From Actinoplanes sp. M2I2 (GTDB lineage: Bacteria > Actinomycetota > Actinomycetes > Mycobacteriales > Micromonosporaceae): a stretch of 64,000 nucleotides of DNA. Below the pieces are notes generated by a model that did not search any database, had not been told where the DNA came from, and was given only the letters and a program-made list of their open reading frames with translations. The translations under genes were made by a program, and so were the position numbers. Positions 27,603 through 35,556 of this stretch are shown here, piece after piece (position 1 is the stretch's first letter; each line of letters begins with the position of its first letter). The DNA is taken from positions 242,513 through 306,512 of the forward strand of contig NZ_JALPVJ010000012.1 in the NCBI RefSeq assembly GCF_023544445.1. Direction: 5' to 3'.

Positions 27603-28031
27603 ATGGGACGTGCCATGTCCGCTGTCCACGCCGCCGCAGTGTCAGCGTCAATCGCGGCAACCGCCGTCTTCGGCGGTTCCGCCCCGGCGCAGGCCGCTTA
27701 TCCTACGGATTCGGTCCTGGTTTCCTACGGTTCGAGCAACTTCACCGGGACGGCGACCTTCTACGACCGGAGTGTCGGCGTGAGCGGCACCCTGAAGGTG
27801 GCCGCTGGAGCGTGCATGCGCGTCAAGGTGAACGCCCGAATTGCCGGAGCCGAAGAGGATTTCCCTGAGGTCTCCACGAGCTTGAAATGTGGCGGCTCCA
27901 CCACCTACAAGAATTACCCGGTCAGCCTGACCGCGACGGCGCCGGTGCGGGGCGGCGCCGATCTGGCCTATGTCTCGCTCTATGACCAGGACGAGCACTT
28001 TCTCGCTCTCGATAGCGCGTGGAGGTCGTGA
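27603..28031 (+). CDS. Small secreted protein, unknown function
   Basis: 142 aa from the ATG at 27603, preceded by GGAGG at 27593-27597. A signal peptide is clear: MGRAMSAVHAAAVSASIAAT..., with cleavage after APAQA, giving AYPTDSV. The mature part (about 110 residues) is beta-rich (DSVLVSYGSSNFTGTATFYD, VSGTLKVAAGACMRVKVN) with two Cys (ACMR, LKCGG) that could form a disulphide. No family recognised. It overlaps the 5' end of the CapD-like remnant's frame on the other strand. The good ribosome site and signal peptide argue that the gene is real. Confidence 0.65.
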   Translation: MGRAMSAVHAAAVSASIAATAVFGGSAPAQAAYPTDSVLVSYGSSNFTGTATFYDRSVGVSGTLKVAAGACMRVKVNARIAGAEEDFPEVSTSLKCGGSTTYKNYPVSLTATAPVRGGADLAYVSLYDQDEHFLALDSAWRS

Positions 28032-28213
28032 TCACGGACTGACGCAGTGACAACAGTCCCGGCCGAGCCGCCGACCGGCTGGGCGATTCGGGTGACGATG
28101 CCGGCGTGCGCGATCTTCTCGTGGGCCAGGCCCGTGAACGCGACCGAACAGGATGCGTTCCGACCGCGTGCGCCAAGCAACCTCAGCTGCGTCGCGCTGG
28201 TTGAACGGCAAGG
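28032..28213. other. Gap between convergent genes; possible remnant
   Basis: A short minus-strand frame (LAHEKIAHAGIVTRIAQPVGG) looks protein-like but has no ribosome site or recognisable family. No hairpin of note was seen. It marks the right end of the patchy region beginning at 24.6 kb. Confidence 0.25.
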
Positions 28214-29461
28214 TCAGCTGAGCTGCAGCTCCGGCAGGCGGGCCGGGGACAGGCGGGTCAGCAGGGAGCGGGCCGCCTCGATCACCAGGGCGCGGTCGTG
28301 GGTGAGGGCGAAGTCGAAGCGCCGCTCGCTGTCCGGGCCGGTGTCGCCGAGGTCGCGGGCCACCAGGGCGGCCGCTCGGTGCGGGCCGACCACGATGACG
28401 TTCCACTCGCCGCGCAGCGCGTCGTCTTCGCTCAGGCAGGCGCCGCGCACGCCGGGGATCGGCTCGTCGGTCAGGCCGGTGCCCAGGGCGGCCACCAGCG
28501 GGCTGTTCGCGGCCAGGCGGCGGAAGCGCCGGGCGGTGGCCGGGGTGAAGTGCCGGGCCTCCTGGAAACAGGCGAGCAGCACCGGTGGTTCGCCGCCGTC
28601 GTTGGCCAGCGCCTCCAGGTGCCGGCTCATCGGCATCAGCTGCGCCTTGGTCGCGGTGCCGACCGGGCGGTGGGCGGCCACGATGGTGAACGGGGTGCGG
28701 TCGTCGGGGCGGGGCGGCGGGATGAACGGCAGCGTGGCGCCGCCGCCCGAGGTGGGGGGCAGCACGGCGGGGCGGCCGAAGTGCCAGCCCTGGCCGACGG
28801 TGGCGCCCATCGTGCGGGCGATCGCGAGGTGCTGTTCGGTCTCGATGCCCTCGGCCAGCACGACCGCGCCGCTGGCTTCCGCGTACGCCGCGACCGCGGC
28901 CACGACCGTGGCGGTGTGGGGGTCGCCGGGGGCGTGCAGCATCGCCATGTCGAGCTTGACCACATCGGGTTGCACGAACGGCATGAGGGCCAGCGACATC
29001 GGGTCGGCGCCGACGTCGTCGAGGGCGACGCCCCACTCCGCCGTGCGGCACGCGGCGGCCGCGGCGAGCAGGCCGGACGGGTCGCCGGCGATGGCCCGCT
29101 CGGTCATCTCGGTGACCACGCGCAGGCGGTGCCGGGCGCGCTCGATCATCGGGAGGAGGTCGGGCGGGCAGGGTGTCCGCGCCGCCGACGGTTCCATGTT
29201 GACGAACAGGGTGAGCCCCGGGTCGAGGTCGGCGGCGAGCGCCCCCTCGTAGGCCCGGGCGCGGCAGATCCAGTCCAGCTCGCTGTCCCGGCCGACCTCC
29301 CGGGCGGCCGCGAAGAGCAGGTCCGGCCGCTCCCACGGACTGCCGGCGGGTCCTCGGCTCAACGCCTCGTAGCCCAGCACCCGGCCGGTCGAGATCTCGA
29401 CCAACGGCTGGAAGAGGCTGAAGACCGCCCGGCTGTCGAGCACCTCATGGATATCGCGCAC
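28214..29461 (-). CDS. EAL-domain protein with C-terminal DICT sensory domain
   Basis: 415 aa from GTG with AGAGAGG just upstream. The EAL phosphodiesterase domain (about 10-250) has EAL in YEALSRG (32-34), Asn in FVNMEP, Glu in VTEMTERA, DD in ALDDVGADP (usually DDFG), Lys in VVKLDM, Glu in VLAEGIETEQ and GQGWHFGRP. Most metal- and c-di-GMP-binding residues are kept, so activity is plausible. The C-terminal part (about 265-400; RTPFTIVAAHRPVG, LLACFQEARHFTP, EWNVIVVGPHRAAALVA) is a DICT domain, a module linked to light or ligand sensing in c-di-GMP proteins. A second DICT protein lies 2.5 kb away. Confidence 0.85.
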   Translation of the reverse strand: MRDIHEVLDSRAVFSLFQPLVEISTGRVLGYEALSRGPAGSPWERPDLLFAAAREVGRDSELDWICRARAYEGALAADLDPGLTLFVNMEPSAARTPCPPDLLPMIERARHRLRVVTEMTERAIAGDPSGLLAAAAACRTAEWGVALDDVGADPMSLALMPFVQPDVVKLDMAMLHAPGDPHTATVVAAVAAYAEASGAVVLAEGIETEQHLAIARTMGATVGQGWHFGRPAVLPPTSGGGATLPFIPPPRPDDRTPFTIVAAHRPVGTATKAQLMPMSRHLEALANDGGEPPVLLACFQEARHFTPATARRFRRLAANSPLVAALGTGLTDEPIPGVRGACLSEDDALRGEWNVIVVGPHRAAALVARDLGDTGPDSERRFDFALTHDRALVIEAARSLLTRLSPARLPELQLS

Positions 29462-29523
29462 GACCTCTCTATCGGCTCCGCCACCGAGAACTTAATAAAA
29501 GGCCGAACTCGGCAGACCTCTTT

Positions 29524-29535
29524 ACTGTTAACAGT
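29524..29535. promoter_or_regulatory. Perfect 12-bp palindrome ACTGTTAACAGT
   Basis: It lies in an AT-rich 150-bp divergent region between the EAL-DICT gene and the LPMO gene, about 76 bp before the LPMO start. A perfect 12-mer in this GC-rich genome stands out and may be an operator for either gene. The regulator is unknown. Confidence 0.45.
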
Positions 29536-29610
29536 CTTTAACTTATGTTGGTCGATATCACCACCCCCTGAACGCCTGGTCATCCCCCCATGAAGCGAAG
29601 GAGTCTCTTC

Positions 29611-30357
29611 ATGCGACGCAGGTTCACCCTTCCCGCACTGACCGTCGCCGCCACCGCGGCCGCCCTCACCGTCGGCGTCTCCCCGGCCTCGGCGCACGGC
29701 TACATCTCGTCCCCGCCCAGCCGTCAGGCCAACTGCGCCAGCGGCGCCGTCGCCAACTGCGGCGACATCGTCTACGAGCCGCAGAGCGTCGAGGCGGCGA
29801 AGGGCTCGAAGCAGTGCAACGGCGGCGGCAGCCGGTTCGCTGTGCTCAACGACAACAGCCGCAACTGGCCGGCCGCGTCGGTCGGGCAGAACGTCACCTT
29901 CAACTGGGTGCTGACGGCCCGGCACTCGACCAGCACGTGGGAGTACTTCATCGGCAACACGCAGCTCGCCTCGTTCAACGACGGCGGCGCGCAGCCGGGG
30001 GCGACCAAGTCGCACGCGGTCAACATGCGCGGCTTCAGCGGCCGGCAGACCGTGCTGGCCCGGTGGAACGTCGCCGACACGGCGATGGCGTTCTACGCCT
30101 GCGTCGACCTGAACATCGGCGGCGGCACGACACCCCCGACCACCCCGCCGCCCACCACGCCGCCGACGACTCCCCCGACCACCACCCCGCCGCCCACCAC
30201 GCAGCCGCCGGCCGGTGGCACGTGGCGCGCCGGCGCGGCGTACCAGCCCGGCAACGTCGTCACCTACAACGGCCGCTCGTACACCTGCCGTCAGGCGCAC
30301 ACCGCGCTGGCCGGCTGGGAGCCGCCGAACGTCCCCGCCCTGTGGGCCGCAAGCTGA
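29611..30357 (+). CDS. AA10 lytic polysaccharide monooxygenase with CBM5/12
   Basis: 248 aa from the ATG at 29611, which has AAGGAG 7 nt upstream; the ATG at 29590 lacks one. The signal peptide is cut after SPASA, leaving His29 (HGYISSPPSR) as the N-terminal copper ligand. The second histidine-brace ligand is His106 in VLTARHSTSTW. The catalytic domain (29-about 172) is of the short chitin-active type. A Pro/Thr linker (about 176-205) joins a C-terminal chitin-binding CBM5/12 (AAYQPGNVVTYNGRSYTCRQAHTA, in two parts here). It oxidatively breaks crystalline chitin. The 3' end overlaps the next gene by 16 bp. Confidence 0.93.
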   Translation: MRRRFTLPALTVAATAAALTVGVSPASAHGYISSPPSRQANCASGAVANCGDIVYEPQSVEAAKGSKQCNGGGSRFAVLNDNSRNWPAASVGQNVTFNWVLTARHSTSTWEYFIGNTQLASFNDGGAQPGATKSHAVNMRGFSGRQTVLARWNVADTAMAFYACVDLNIGGGTTPPTTPPPTTPPTTPPTTTPPPTTQPPAGGTWRAGAAYQPGNVVTYNGRSYTCRQAHTALAGWEPPNVPALWAAS

Positions 30358-30890
30358 CAGCGGTCGCGCTGGCTGTAGTCCTGGCCTCCGGTTGCGGTTC
30401 GCCGCCGGAGGCCACGGCGCCGCCCTACAACGCGACCGACGTGATGTTCCTGCAGATGGGCCTGGCCCAGATCGACGAGGGCGACCAGGTGGCCGGGCTG
30501 GCCGAGCAGCGCGCCGCCGATCCGCGCCTGCGCACCCTGGCCACGGAGTTGCGCGCCCAGTGGCGGGAGGAGTCGGCGACGATGGAGCGCTCGTTGCGCG
30601 ACTGGCGGCAACCGCTGGCGGCGGACCCCTCGGCCGGAGCCCACGCGGGGCACGGCGACGTGCACAGCCTGCGCCCCTCGGACATCGGCGAGCTGCGCGC
30701 CGCCACCGGGCGGACCTTCGACCGTACGGCGGTCACGCTGCTCCTGGGGCACCTCGGCAACTGCGTGGAGACGGCCCGCATGGAGGTCTCCGGCGGCGCG
30801 CACCCGCCGGCCCGGACCCTGGGCGCCAACGTCACCAGCCGGCGCCAGTCCCAGATCCAGAGCCTGCTCAAGCTGGCCGCCGAACCCTGA
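30342..30890 (+). CDS. DUF305-like lipoprotein
   Basis: 182 aa from GTG at 30342, inside the LPMO 3' end (16-bp overlap, different frame). The signal ends in lipobox LASGC (C18). The mature part is helical with the DUF305 pattern: DVMFLQMGLAQIDEGDQVAGLA, LRTLATELRAQW and a His-containing spacer (AGAHAGHGDVHSL). In many DUF305 proteins the first helix has MxxMIxHH; here the His pair is absent and the His are in the spacer. Function unknown; copper or redox roles have been proposed for relatives. Overlap with a copper enzyme gene is suggestive but not proof. Confidence 0.72.
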   Translation: MGRKLTAVALAVVLASGCGSPPEATAPPYNATDVMFLQMGLAQIDEGDQVAGLAEQRAADPRLRTLATELRAQWREESATMERSLRDWRQPLAADPSAGAHAGHGDVHSLRPSDIGELRAATGRTFDRTAVTLLLGHLGNCVETARMEVSGGAHPPARTLGANVTSRRQSQIQSLLKLAAEP

Positions 30891-30911
30891 CCGGCCGGCC
30901 GGCCGGCTCGC

Positions 30912-31898
30912 TCAGCGGTCGGTCAGGCGTTCCAGATGATCGGGGTAGCGAGCACCCTGCACCTCGATCGCCGCGGCGGCGGTCTCGATCTCGCTCAGGT
31001 CGTCCGCCGACAGCTCGACGTCGGCCGCGGCCAGGTTCTCCCGGAGCCGGCTCAGCTTGCGGGTGCCCGGGATCGGGACGATCCACGGCCGGCGGGCGAG
31101 CAGCCAGGCCAGCGCGATCTGGGCCACGGTGGCGTCCCGGCGGGCCGCCACCGTGCCGAGCAGGTCGACCAGCGCCTGGTTGGCTCGGCGGGCCTCGGCG
31201 TCGAAACGCGGGATGCTGCCGCGGATGTCGCCCTCGGTGAAGCTCGTGTTCGCGTCGATCGTGCCGGTGAGGAACCCCTTGCCGAGCGGGCTGTACGGCA
31301 CCAGGCCGATGCCGAGTTCCTCGCACAACGGCAGGATCTCGGCCTCGGGGCGCCGCCACCACAGCGAGTACTCGTTCTGCAGGGCGGTCACCGGCTGAAC
31401 GGCGTGGGCGCGGCGAACGGTGGCCGCGGACGCCTCGGACATCCCGAAGTGCTGGACCTTGCCGGCCGCGATGAGCTCCTGGACGGCGCCGGCCACCTCC
31501 TCGATCGGGACGTCCGGATCGACGCGATGCTGATAGAACAGATCGATCCGGTCGGTCCGCAGCCGGGTGAGCGAGGCGTCGGCGACCCGCCTGATGTGCT
31601 CGGGCCGGCTCGACAGCCCGGTCTGGTTGCCCTCGTCGTCGAAGGCGAAGCCGAACTTGGTGGCGATGACGACCTGGTCGCGGACGGGCTCCAGGGCCTC
31701 CCCGACGAGTTCCTCGTTGACGAAGGGCCCGTACACCTCGGCCGTGTCGAAGAACGTGACACCGTGGTCGACCGCCGCGCGGAGCAGGGCGATGTTGTCG
31801 TCCCGGCCCGGACCGGGCCCGTAGCTCTGGCTCATGCCCATGGCGCCCAGGCCGAGGGCGGAGACACGCAGGTCGGTGCCGAGGACGCGGGTCTGCAT
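30912..31898 (-). CDS. Aldo/keto reductase
   Basis: 328 aa from the ATG at 31898, with AAAGGA upstream. It is a (beta/alpha)8 NADPH-dependent oxidoreductase of the AKR13-like group. The catalytic tetrad reads Asp in FFDTAEVYG with Tyr in the same motif, Lys in VVIATKFGF and His in LFYQHRVDP. NADP binding is by IPGTRKLSRLREN near the C terminus. The substrate is probably a small aldehyde or quinone. It is convergent with the DUF305 gene and sits downstream of the DICT-GGDEF gene on the same strand with a 50-bp gap. Confidence 0.92.
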   Translation of the reverse strand: MQTRVLGTDLRVSALGLGAMGMSQSYGPGPGRDDNIALLRAAVDHGVTFFDTAEVYGPFVNEELVGEALEPVRDQVVIATKFGFAFDDEGNQTGLSSRPEHIRRVADASLTRLRTDRIDLFYQHRVDPDVPIEEVAGAVQELIAAGKVQHFGMSEASAATVRRAHAVQPVTALQNEYSLWWRRPEAEILPLCEELGIGLVPYSPLGKGFLTGTIDANTSFTEGDIRGSIPRFDAEARRANQALVDLLGTVAARRDATVAQIALAWLLARRPWIVPIPGTRKLSRLRENLAAADVELSADDLSEIETAAAAIEVQGARYPDHLERLTDR

Positions 31899-31948
31899 GG
31901 GAAGTCCTTTCCGTTTCGGCCGGCCGTCGACCGGCCTCAAGCGCGGGA

Positions 31949-33037
31949 TCAGTCCAGCCGGGCCACGGGGACACCCTCGCGCTCGGCCCAGGCCAGGGCC
32001 TCGAGAATACGGCCCTCCGGGAACGGCCGCTGTCGGGTGGACAGGACGACCATGTGGGCGGTGCCGGCCAGGAACGGGTTGTGGGCGGCGGCGTTCGCGA
32101 GGTCGGCGTGCAGGCGATGGGACAGCTTCACGGTGTCGTCGAAGGCCAGCGCGGGCAGCATCAGGAGGAAGTCGTTCTCGCCGAGCCGGGTGATCCGGTC
32201 CATGTCGCGCAGCACGCCGCTCAGCACCGCGATGAGACCCTCGTTGCGCAGCGCCCCGGTGCGCCGGCCGGCCTGCTCGGGCAGCTGATGAGGGGCCGGC
32301 ACCCGGACGGCCAGCATGGCCACCGGCAGAGTGCCCGAGGCCGTGACACCGCCCGTGCCGGACCAGCGGCGGACCTCGTCCGGGTCGCTCACCGGGGAAC
32401 CGTCCGGCGTCGCGCCGAGCCGGCGGGCCCGGGCCAGCTCGGTCCCCACCCGCTCGGTCCGCTCGACCAGCAGGTCGAGCACCGCGTCGGCCCGGGTCTC
32501 GCCGGCGCCCGCGGGCACGTCCCGCACATATGACAGCACCCCGGCGAAGGCGTCGCGCGCGCCCGGCGACAGCCGGTCGGCCACCGCCGCCTGCACCGAC
32601 AGGGCCTTGTGCAGCGCGTCGTCGCGGCGGAAGCTCCAGGACGCGTCGAAGAGGCGGCCCGATTCCAGGGTCTGCGCCGAACCGTCGACCTGCTCCCGGT
32701 CGTACGCCTCGAGCACGGCGCCGAAGCGGGGGGTGAGCACCAGGACGGTCCACTCCCGCGCGTACGCCTCGTTCTCGCCGAGCGGCACCAGGTGGGTACC
32801 GGCCGGCAGGTCCGGGGCGTTGTCGGCGACCAGGCCCAGGACGGTGATCGCGGCCGAGTTCGCGATGCGTTCGTACACCTGACGCTCGCGCTCGAAGTAG
32901 GGCAGCCGCTGGAAGAACGCGACGACCAGCATCGGGCCGTCCTCGGCGGCGGCCAGGGCGGCTCGTTCGATCGCGTGCGAAACGGTCACCAGCGTGGCCT
33001 TGGTGACCAGTTTGGGCGTGGGGGGTCGGGACACCAC
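31949..33037 (-). CDS. DICT sensory domain with degenerate GGDEF domain
   Basis: 362 aa from GTG at 33037. The adjacent GTG at 33034 is 6 nt after a TAGGCT -10 and may be the true leaderless start. The N-terminal DICT domain (about 10-140; MLVVAFFQRLPYFERERQVYERI, EWTVLVLTPRFGAVLEAYDRE) precedes a helical linker (140-200) and a C-terminal GGDEF-like domain (about 215-360). The active-site motif reads GENDF (about 286-290) and the I-site is absent, so cyclase activity is unlikely; it may bind GTP or c-di-GMP. With the EAL-DICT protein nearby it may form one signalling system. Confidence 0.72.
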   Translation of the reverse strand: MVSRPPTPKLVTKATLVTVSHAIERAALAAAEDGPMLVVAFFQRLPYFERERQVYERIANSAAITVLGLVADNAPDLPAGTHLVPLGENEAYAREWTVLVLTPRFGAVLEAYDREQVDGSAQTLESGRLFDASWSFRRDDALHKALSVQAAVADRLSPGARDAFAGVLSYVRDVPAGAGETRADAVLDLLVERTERVGTELARARRLGATPDGSPVSDPDEVRRWSGTGGVTASGTLPVAMLAVRVPAPHQLPEQAGRRTGALRNEGLIAVLSGVLRDMDRITRLGENDFLLMLPALAFDDTVKLSHRLHADLANAAAHNPFLAGTAHMVVLSTRQRPFPEGRILEALAWAEREGVPVARLD

Positions 33038-33301
33038 CGCAGCCTAGGGACTATCGACGCCCGTCGCACTCCGGATCGGCACGCCCCGGGGGTTCTCCCG
33101 CTGGTTCGGCCCACGGAAAACGGGCATGGGAAGTGGCAACTCGGTCATCCCGGCGCCGGTGTGGCGTGCGGCGCTCCGCGCGGCGGGACGTCCGGGGCGA
33201 CCGTGGCGTGCACAAGATCCTTCGGGTCGGACGCCCGTGACCTGGACCATCCAGTGCGATGCTGTGGGAGATCCTGCGAACCACTGCCGGGAGGAAGAGC
33301 C

Positions 33302-34783
33302 ATGCTGCCCCTCAACGCCGGGACCCTGTCCCAGTTCCCCGCCGACCTGCCCGTCCCGTCGTACGATCGCGCCGCCCTGCGCACCGGGATCGTCCACTTC
33401 GGGGTCGGCGGTTTCCACCGGGCCCACCAGGCGATGTATCTGGATCGGCTGATGAACGCCGGCCAGGCCCTGGACTGGGCCATCTGCGGGGTCGGGGTGA
33501 TGCCCGGCGACCGGCGCATGCAGCAGGTGCTCGACGCGCAGGACGGCCTCTACACCCTGGTGGTCAAGGCGCCCGACGGCACCCTCGACGCGCGGGTGAT
33601 CGGCTCGATCAAGGAGTACCTGTACGCGCCGGACGACCCGGGCGCGGTCATCGACAAGATGACATCGCCCGAGGTCCGGATCGTGTCGCTGACCGTCACC
33701 GAGGGCGGCTACAACTTCAACGCGGTCACCGGCGAGTTCATGGCCGACACCAAGGACGTCCAGCACGACCTGGCGCTGCCCAACCAGCCGCGGACGACGT
33801 TCGGTCTGATCACCGCCGCGGTCCAGCGCCGCCGGGCCGCCGGGACGCCGCCTTTCACGATCATGAGCTGCGACAACATCCAGGGCAACGGGGACGCGGC
33901 CCGCAAGAGCTTCGTCGCGTTCGCCTCCCTGCGCGATCCGGAACTGGGCTCGTACGTCGAGGAGAACGTCCGCTTCCCCAACAGCATGGTCGACCGGATC
34001 ACGCCGGTCACGACGGACGACGACCGCGACGAGGTGCGCAAGCACTTCGGCGTCGACGACGGCTGGCCGGTGGTGTGCGAGCCGTTCACGCAGTGGGCCC
34101 TGGAGGACAGCTTCGGCGACGGCCGCCCGGCCTGGGAGGACGCCGGCGTGCAGGTGGTGCCCGACGTCGAGCCGTACGAGTTGATGAAGTTGCGCCTGCT
34201 CAACGCCTCGCACCAGGCCCTGTGCTACTTCGGTTACCTGTCCGGCTATCGCCTGGTGCACGACGTGGCCCGCGACCCGGTCTTCGCCCGCTTCCTGCTC
34301 ACCTACATGAAGCGTGAGGCCGAGCCGACGCTGGAGCCGGTGCCCGGCATCGACCTGGACGAGTATCAGCACCAGCTGATCGAACGGTTCTCGAACGACC
34401 AGGTGAAGGACACGGTGGCCCGCCTGTGCGCGGAGAGCTCGGACCGCATCCCGAAGTGGCTGCTCCCGGTCATCCGCCACAACCTGGACAGCGGCGGCGA
34501 GATCCTGCTCTCCACCGCCGTCGTGGCGTCGTGGGCCCGTTACGACGAGGGCACCGACGAGGACGGCCGGCCCATCGAGATCGTCGATCGCCTGCGGGAC
34601 GAGCTGAACGCCCTCGCCCTGCGCCAGCGTGAGCAGCCGACCGCGTTCATCGAGAACCGCGAGCTCTTCGGCGACCTGGCCGACGACGAGCGGTTCGTTT
34701 CGACGTACACCGCGGTCCTGTTGAGCCTGCACACCCGCGGGGCCCGGGCCACCCTCGAAGGCCTCATGTCCGGCGAGTTCTGA
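33302..34783 (+). CDS. Mannitol dehydrogenase-family polyol dehydrogenase
   Basis: 493 aa from the ATG at 33302, with GGAGGAAG upstream. The N-terminal NAD-binding region has GIVHFGVGGFHRAHQAMYLD. The long-chain polyol dehydrogenase motif K-x5-N-x2-H is KLRLLNASH, whose Lys is the catalytic base. ILSCDNIQGNG-like residues appear as TIMSCDNIQGNGD. The length and motifs fit mannitol 2-dehydrogenase (mannitol to fructose) and relatives acting on fructuronate or tagaturonate; the substrate cannot be chosen. It is a stand-alone gene. The GGAGGAAG site and start are unambiguous. Confidence 0.9.
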   Translation: MLPLNAGTLSQFPADLPVPSYDRAALRTGIVHFGVGGFHRAHQAMYLDRLMNAGQALDWAICGVGVMPGDRRMQQVLDAQDGLYTLVVKAPDGTLDARVIGSIKEYLYAPDDPGAVIDKMTSPEVRIVSLTVTEGGYNFNAVTGEFMADTKDVQHDLALPNQPRTTFGLITAAVQRRRAAGTPPFTIMSCDNIQGNGDAARKSFVAFASLRDPELGSYVEENVRFPNSMVDRITPVTTDDDRDEVRKHFGVDDGWPVVCEPFTQWALEDSFGDGRPAWEDAGVQVVPDVEPYELMKLRLLNASHQALCYFGYLSGYRLVHDVARDPVFARFLLTYMKREAEPTLEPVPGIDLDEYQHQLIERFSNDQVKDTVARLCAESSDRIPKWLLPVIRHNLDSGGEILLSTAVVASWARYDEGTDEDGRPIEIVDRLRDELNALALRQREQPTAFIENRELFGDLADDERFVSTYTAVLLSLHTRGARATLEGLMSGEF

Positions 34784-34789
34784 CGCTTG

Positions 34790-34814
34790 CCGGTGGGCGC
34801 CGGGCGCCCACCGG
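34790..34814. terminator. Strong hairpin between convergent genes
   Basis: A perfect 11-bp stem (CCGGTGGGCGC / GCGCCCACCGG) with a 3-nt loop begins 7 nt after the polyol dehydrogenase stop and ends 13 nt before the PAP2 stop. It can terminate transcription from both sides. Confidence 0.75.
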
Positions 34815-34826
34815 ACAAGGCGTTCT

Positions 34827-35525
34827 TCAGTGCGCCACCCGCTGCCGGCCGGCCCGCAGGCGCTGGGGCACGACCCAGTCGACCGCCCGGTTGAGGATCT
34901 GGCGGGCCATGATGGCGACGCAGGTGATGCCGTTGAGGAACGAGGCGGTCACGTCGGTCGGGTGGTGCATGCCCCGGTACATCCGGGCGAACGCGACGCC
35001 GACCGGGATCAGGACGAGCAGCCAGGCCACGCGCTTGGCCCAGGTGCGCCGCAGCAGCGTGAAGAGCAGCAGGGCCAAACCGACGTAGAGGGCCACCGCG
35101 GCCGAGGTGTGGCCGGACGGGAAGCTCGAGGTGGGCGGCGAGTCGTCCATGCGGTGCACGCCCGGGCGCTCGCGGTTGATGACCAGCGTGGTGAAGAAGA
35201 AGACCAGAGCCTGCGCGGTGACGCCCAGACAGAGGAACAGCGGCTCGCGCCAGCGGCCCAGCTTGACCCGCAGGATGAAGGCGGCCACCCCGGTGACGGC
35301 GATGATGACCGGGGTGCTGCCGATCAGGCTGACGATCTCGCTGATCACGTTGAGCGGCGCGTCGCGGTTCGCCTCGAGGGATCGGTTGAGGTCGTCCTCG
35401 GCGGTGAGCGGCCACGCGTGGTCGACCACGCGGGTCACCAGCAGGCCGAGACCGACCATTACTCCGAAGAGGACGGTGACCGGCAGCAGCAGGCGCTTGG
35501 CGGTTTGCGCTATGAGCGGGGGCAT
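34827..35525 (-). CDS. PAP2-superfamily membrane phosphatase
   Basis: 232 aa, about six membrane helices. The three PAP2 motifs are present: VINRERPGV (motif 1, with the Lys position degenerate), SSFPSGHTSAA (motif 2) and RMYRGMHHPTDV (motif 3, catalytic His and Asp). Family members dephosphorylate undecaprenyl-diphosphate, phosphatidate or lipid-phosphate intermediates on the outer face of the membrane. A second PAP2 gene lies 31 bp upstream on the same strand. The two are likely co-transcribed with the MFS gene above them. Confidence 0.9.
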   Translation of the reverse strand: MPPLIAQTAKRLLLPVTVLFGVMVGLGLLVTRVVDHAWPLTAEDDLNRSLEANRDAPLNVISEIVSLIGSTPVIIAVTGVAAFILRVKLGRWREPLFLCLGVTAQALVFFFTTLVINRERPGVHRMDDSPPTSSFPSGHTSAAVALYVGLALLLFTLLRRTWAKRVAWLLVLIPVGVAFARMYRGMHHPTDVTASFLNGITCVAIMARQILNRAVDWVVPQRLRAGRQRVAH

Positions 35526-35556
35526 GTCGGCGGTGTCTACCCAGTCACGCCGATCG

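Noticed and set aside
27980..28180. 66-codon minus-strand frame at the right end of the scar
   Set aside because: Short, unrecognised and without a start signal; mentioned only as a possible remnant.
29545..29565. DasR-like site (TGGTC...ACCA) upstream of the LPMO
   Set aside because: The half-sites are spaced 7 bp apart, against 4 in the known dre sequence, and the centre does not match.
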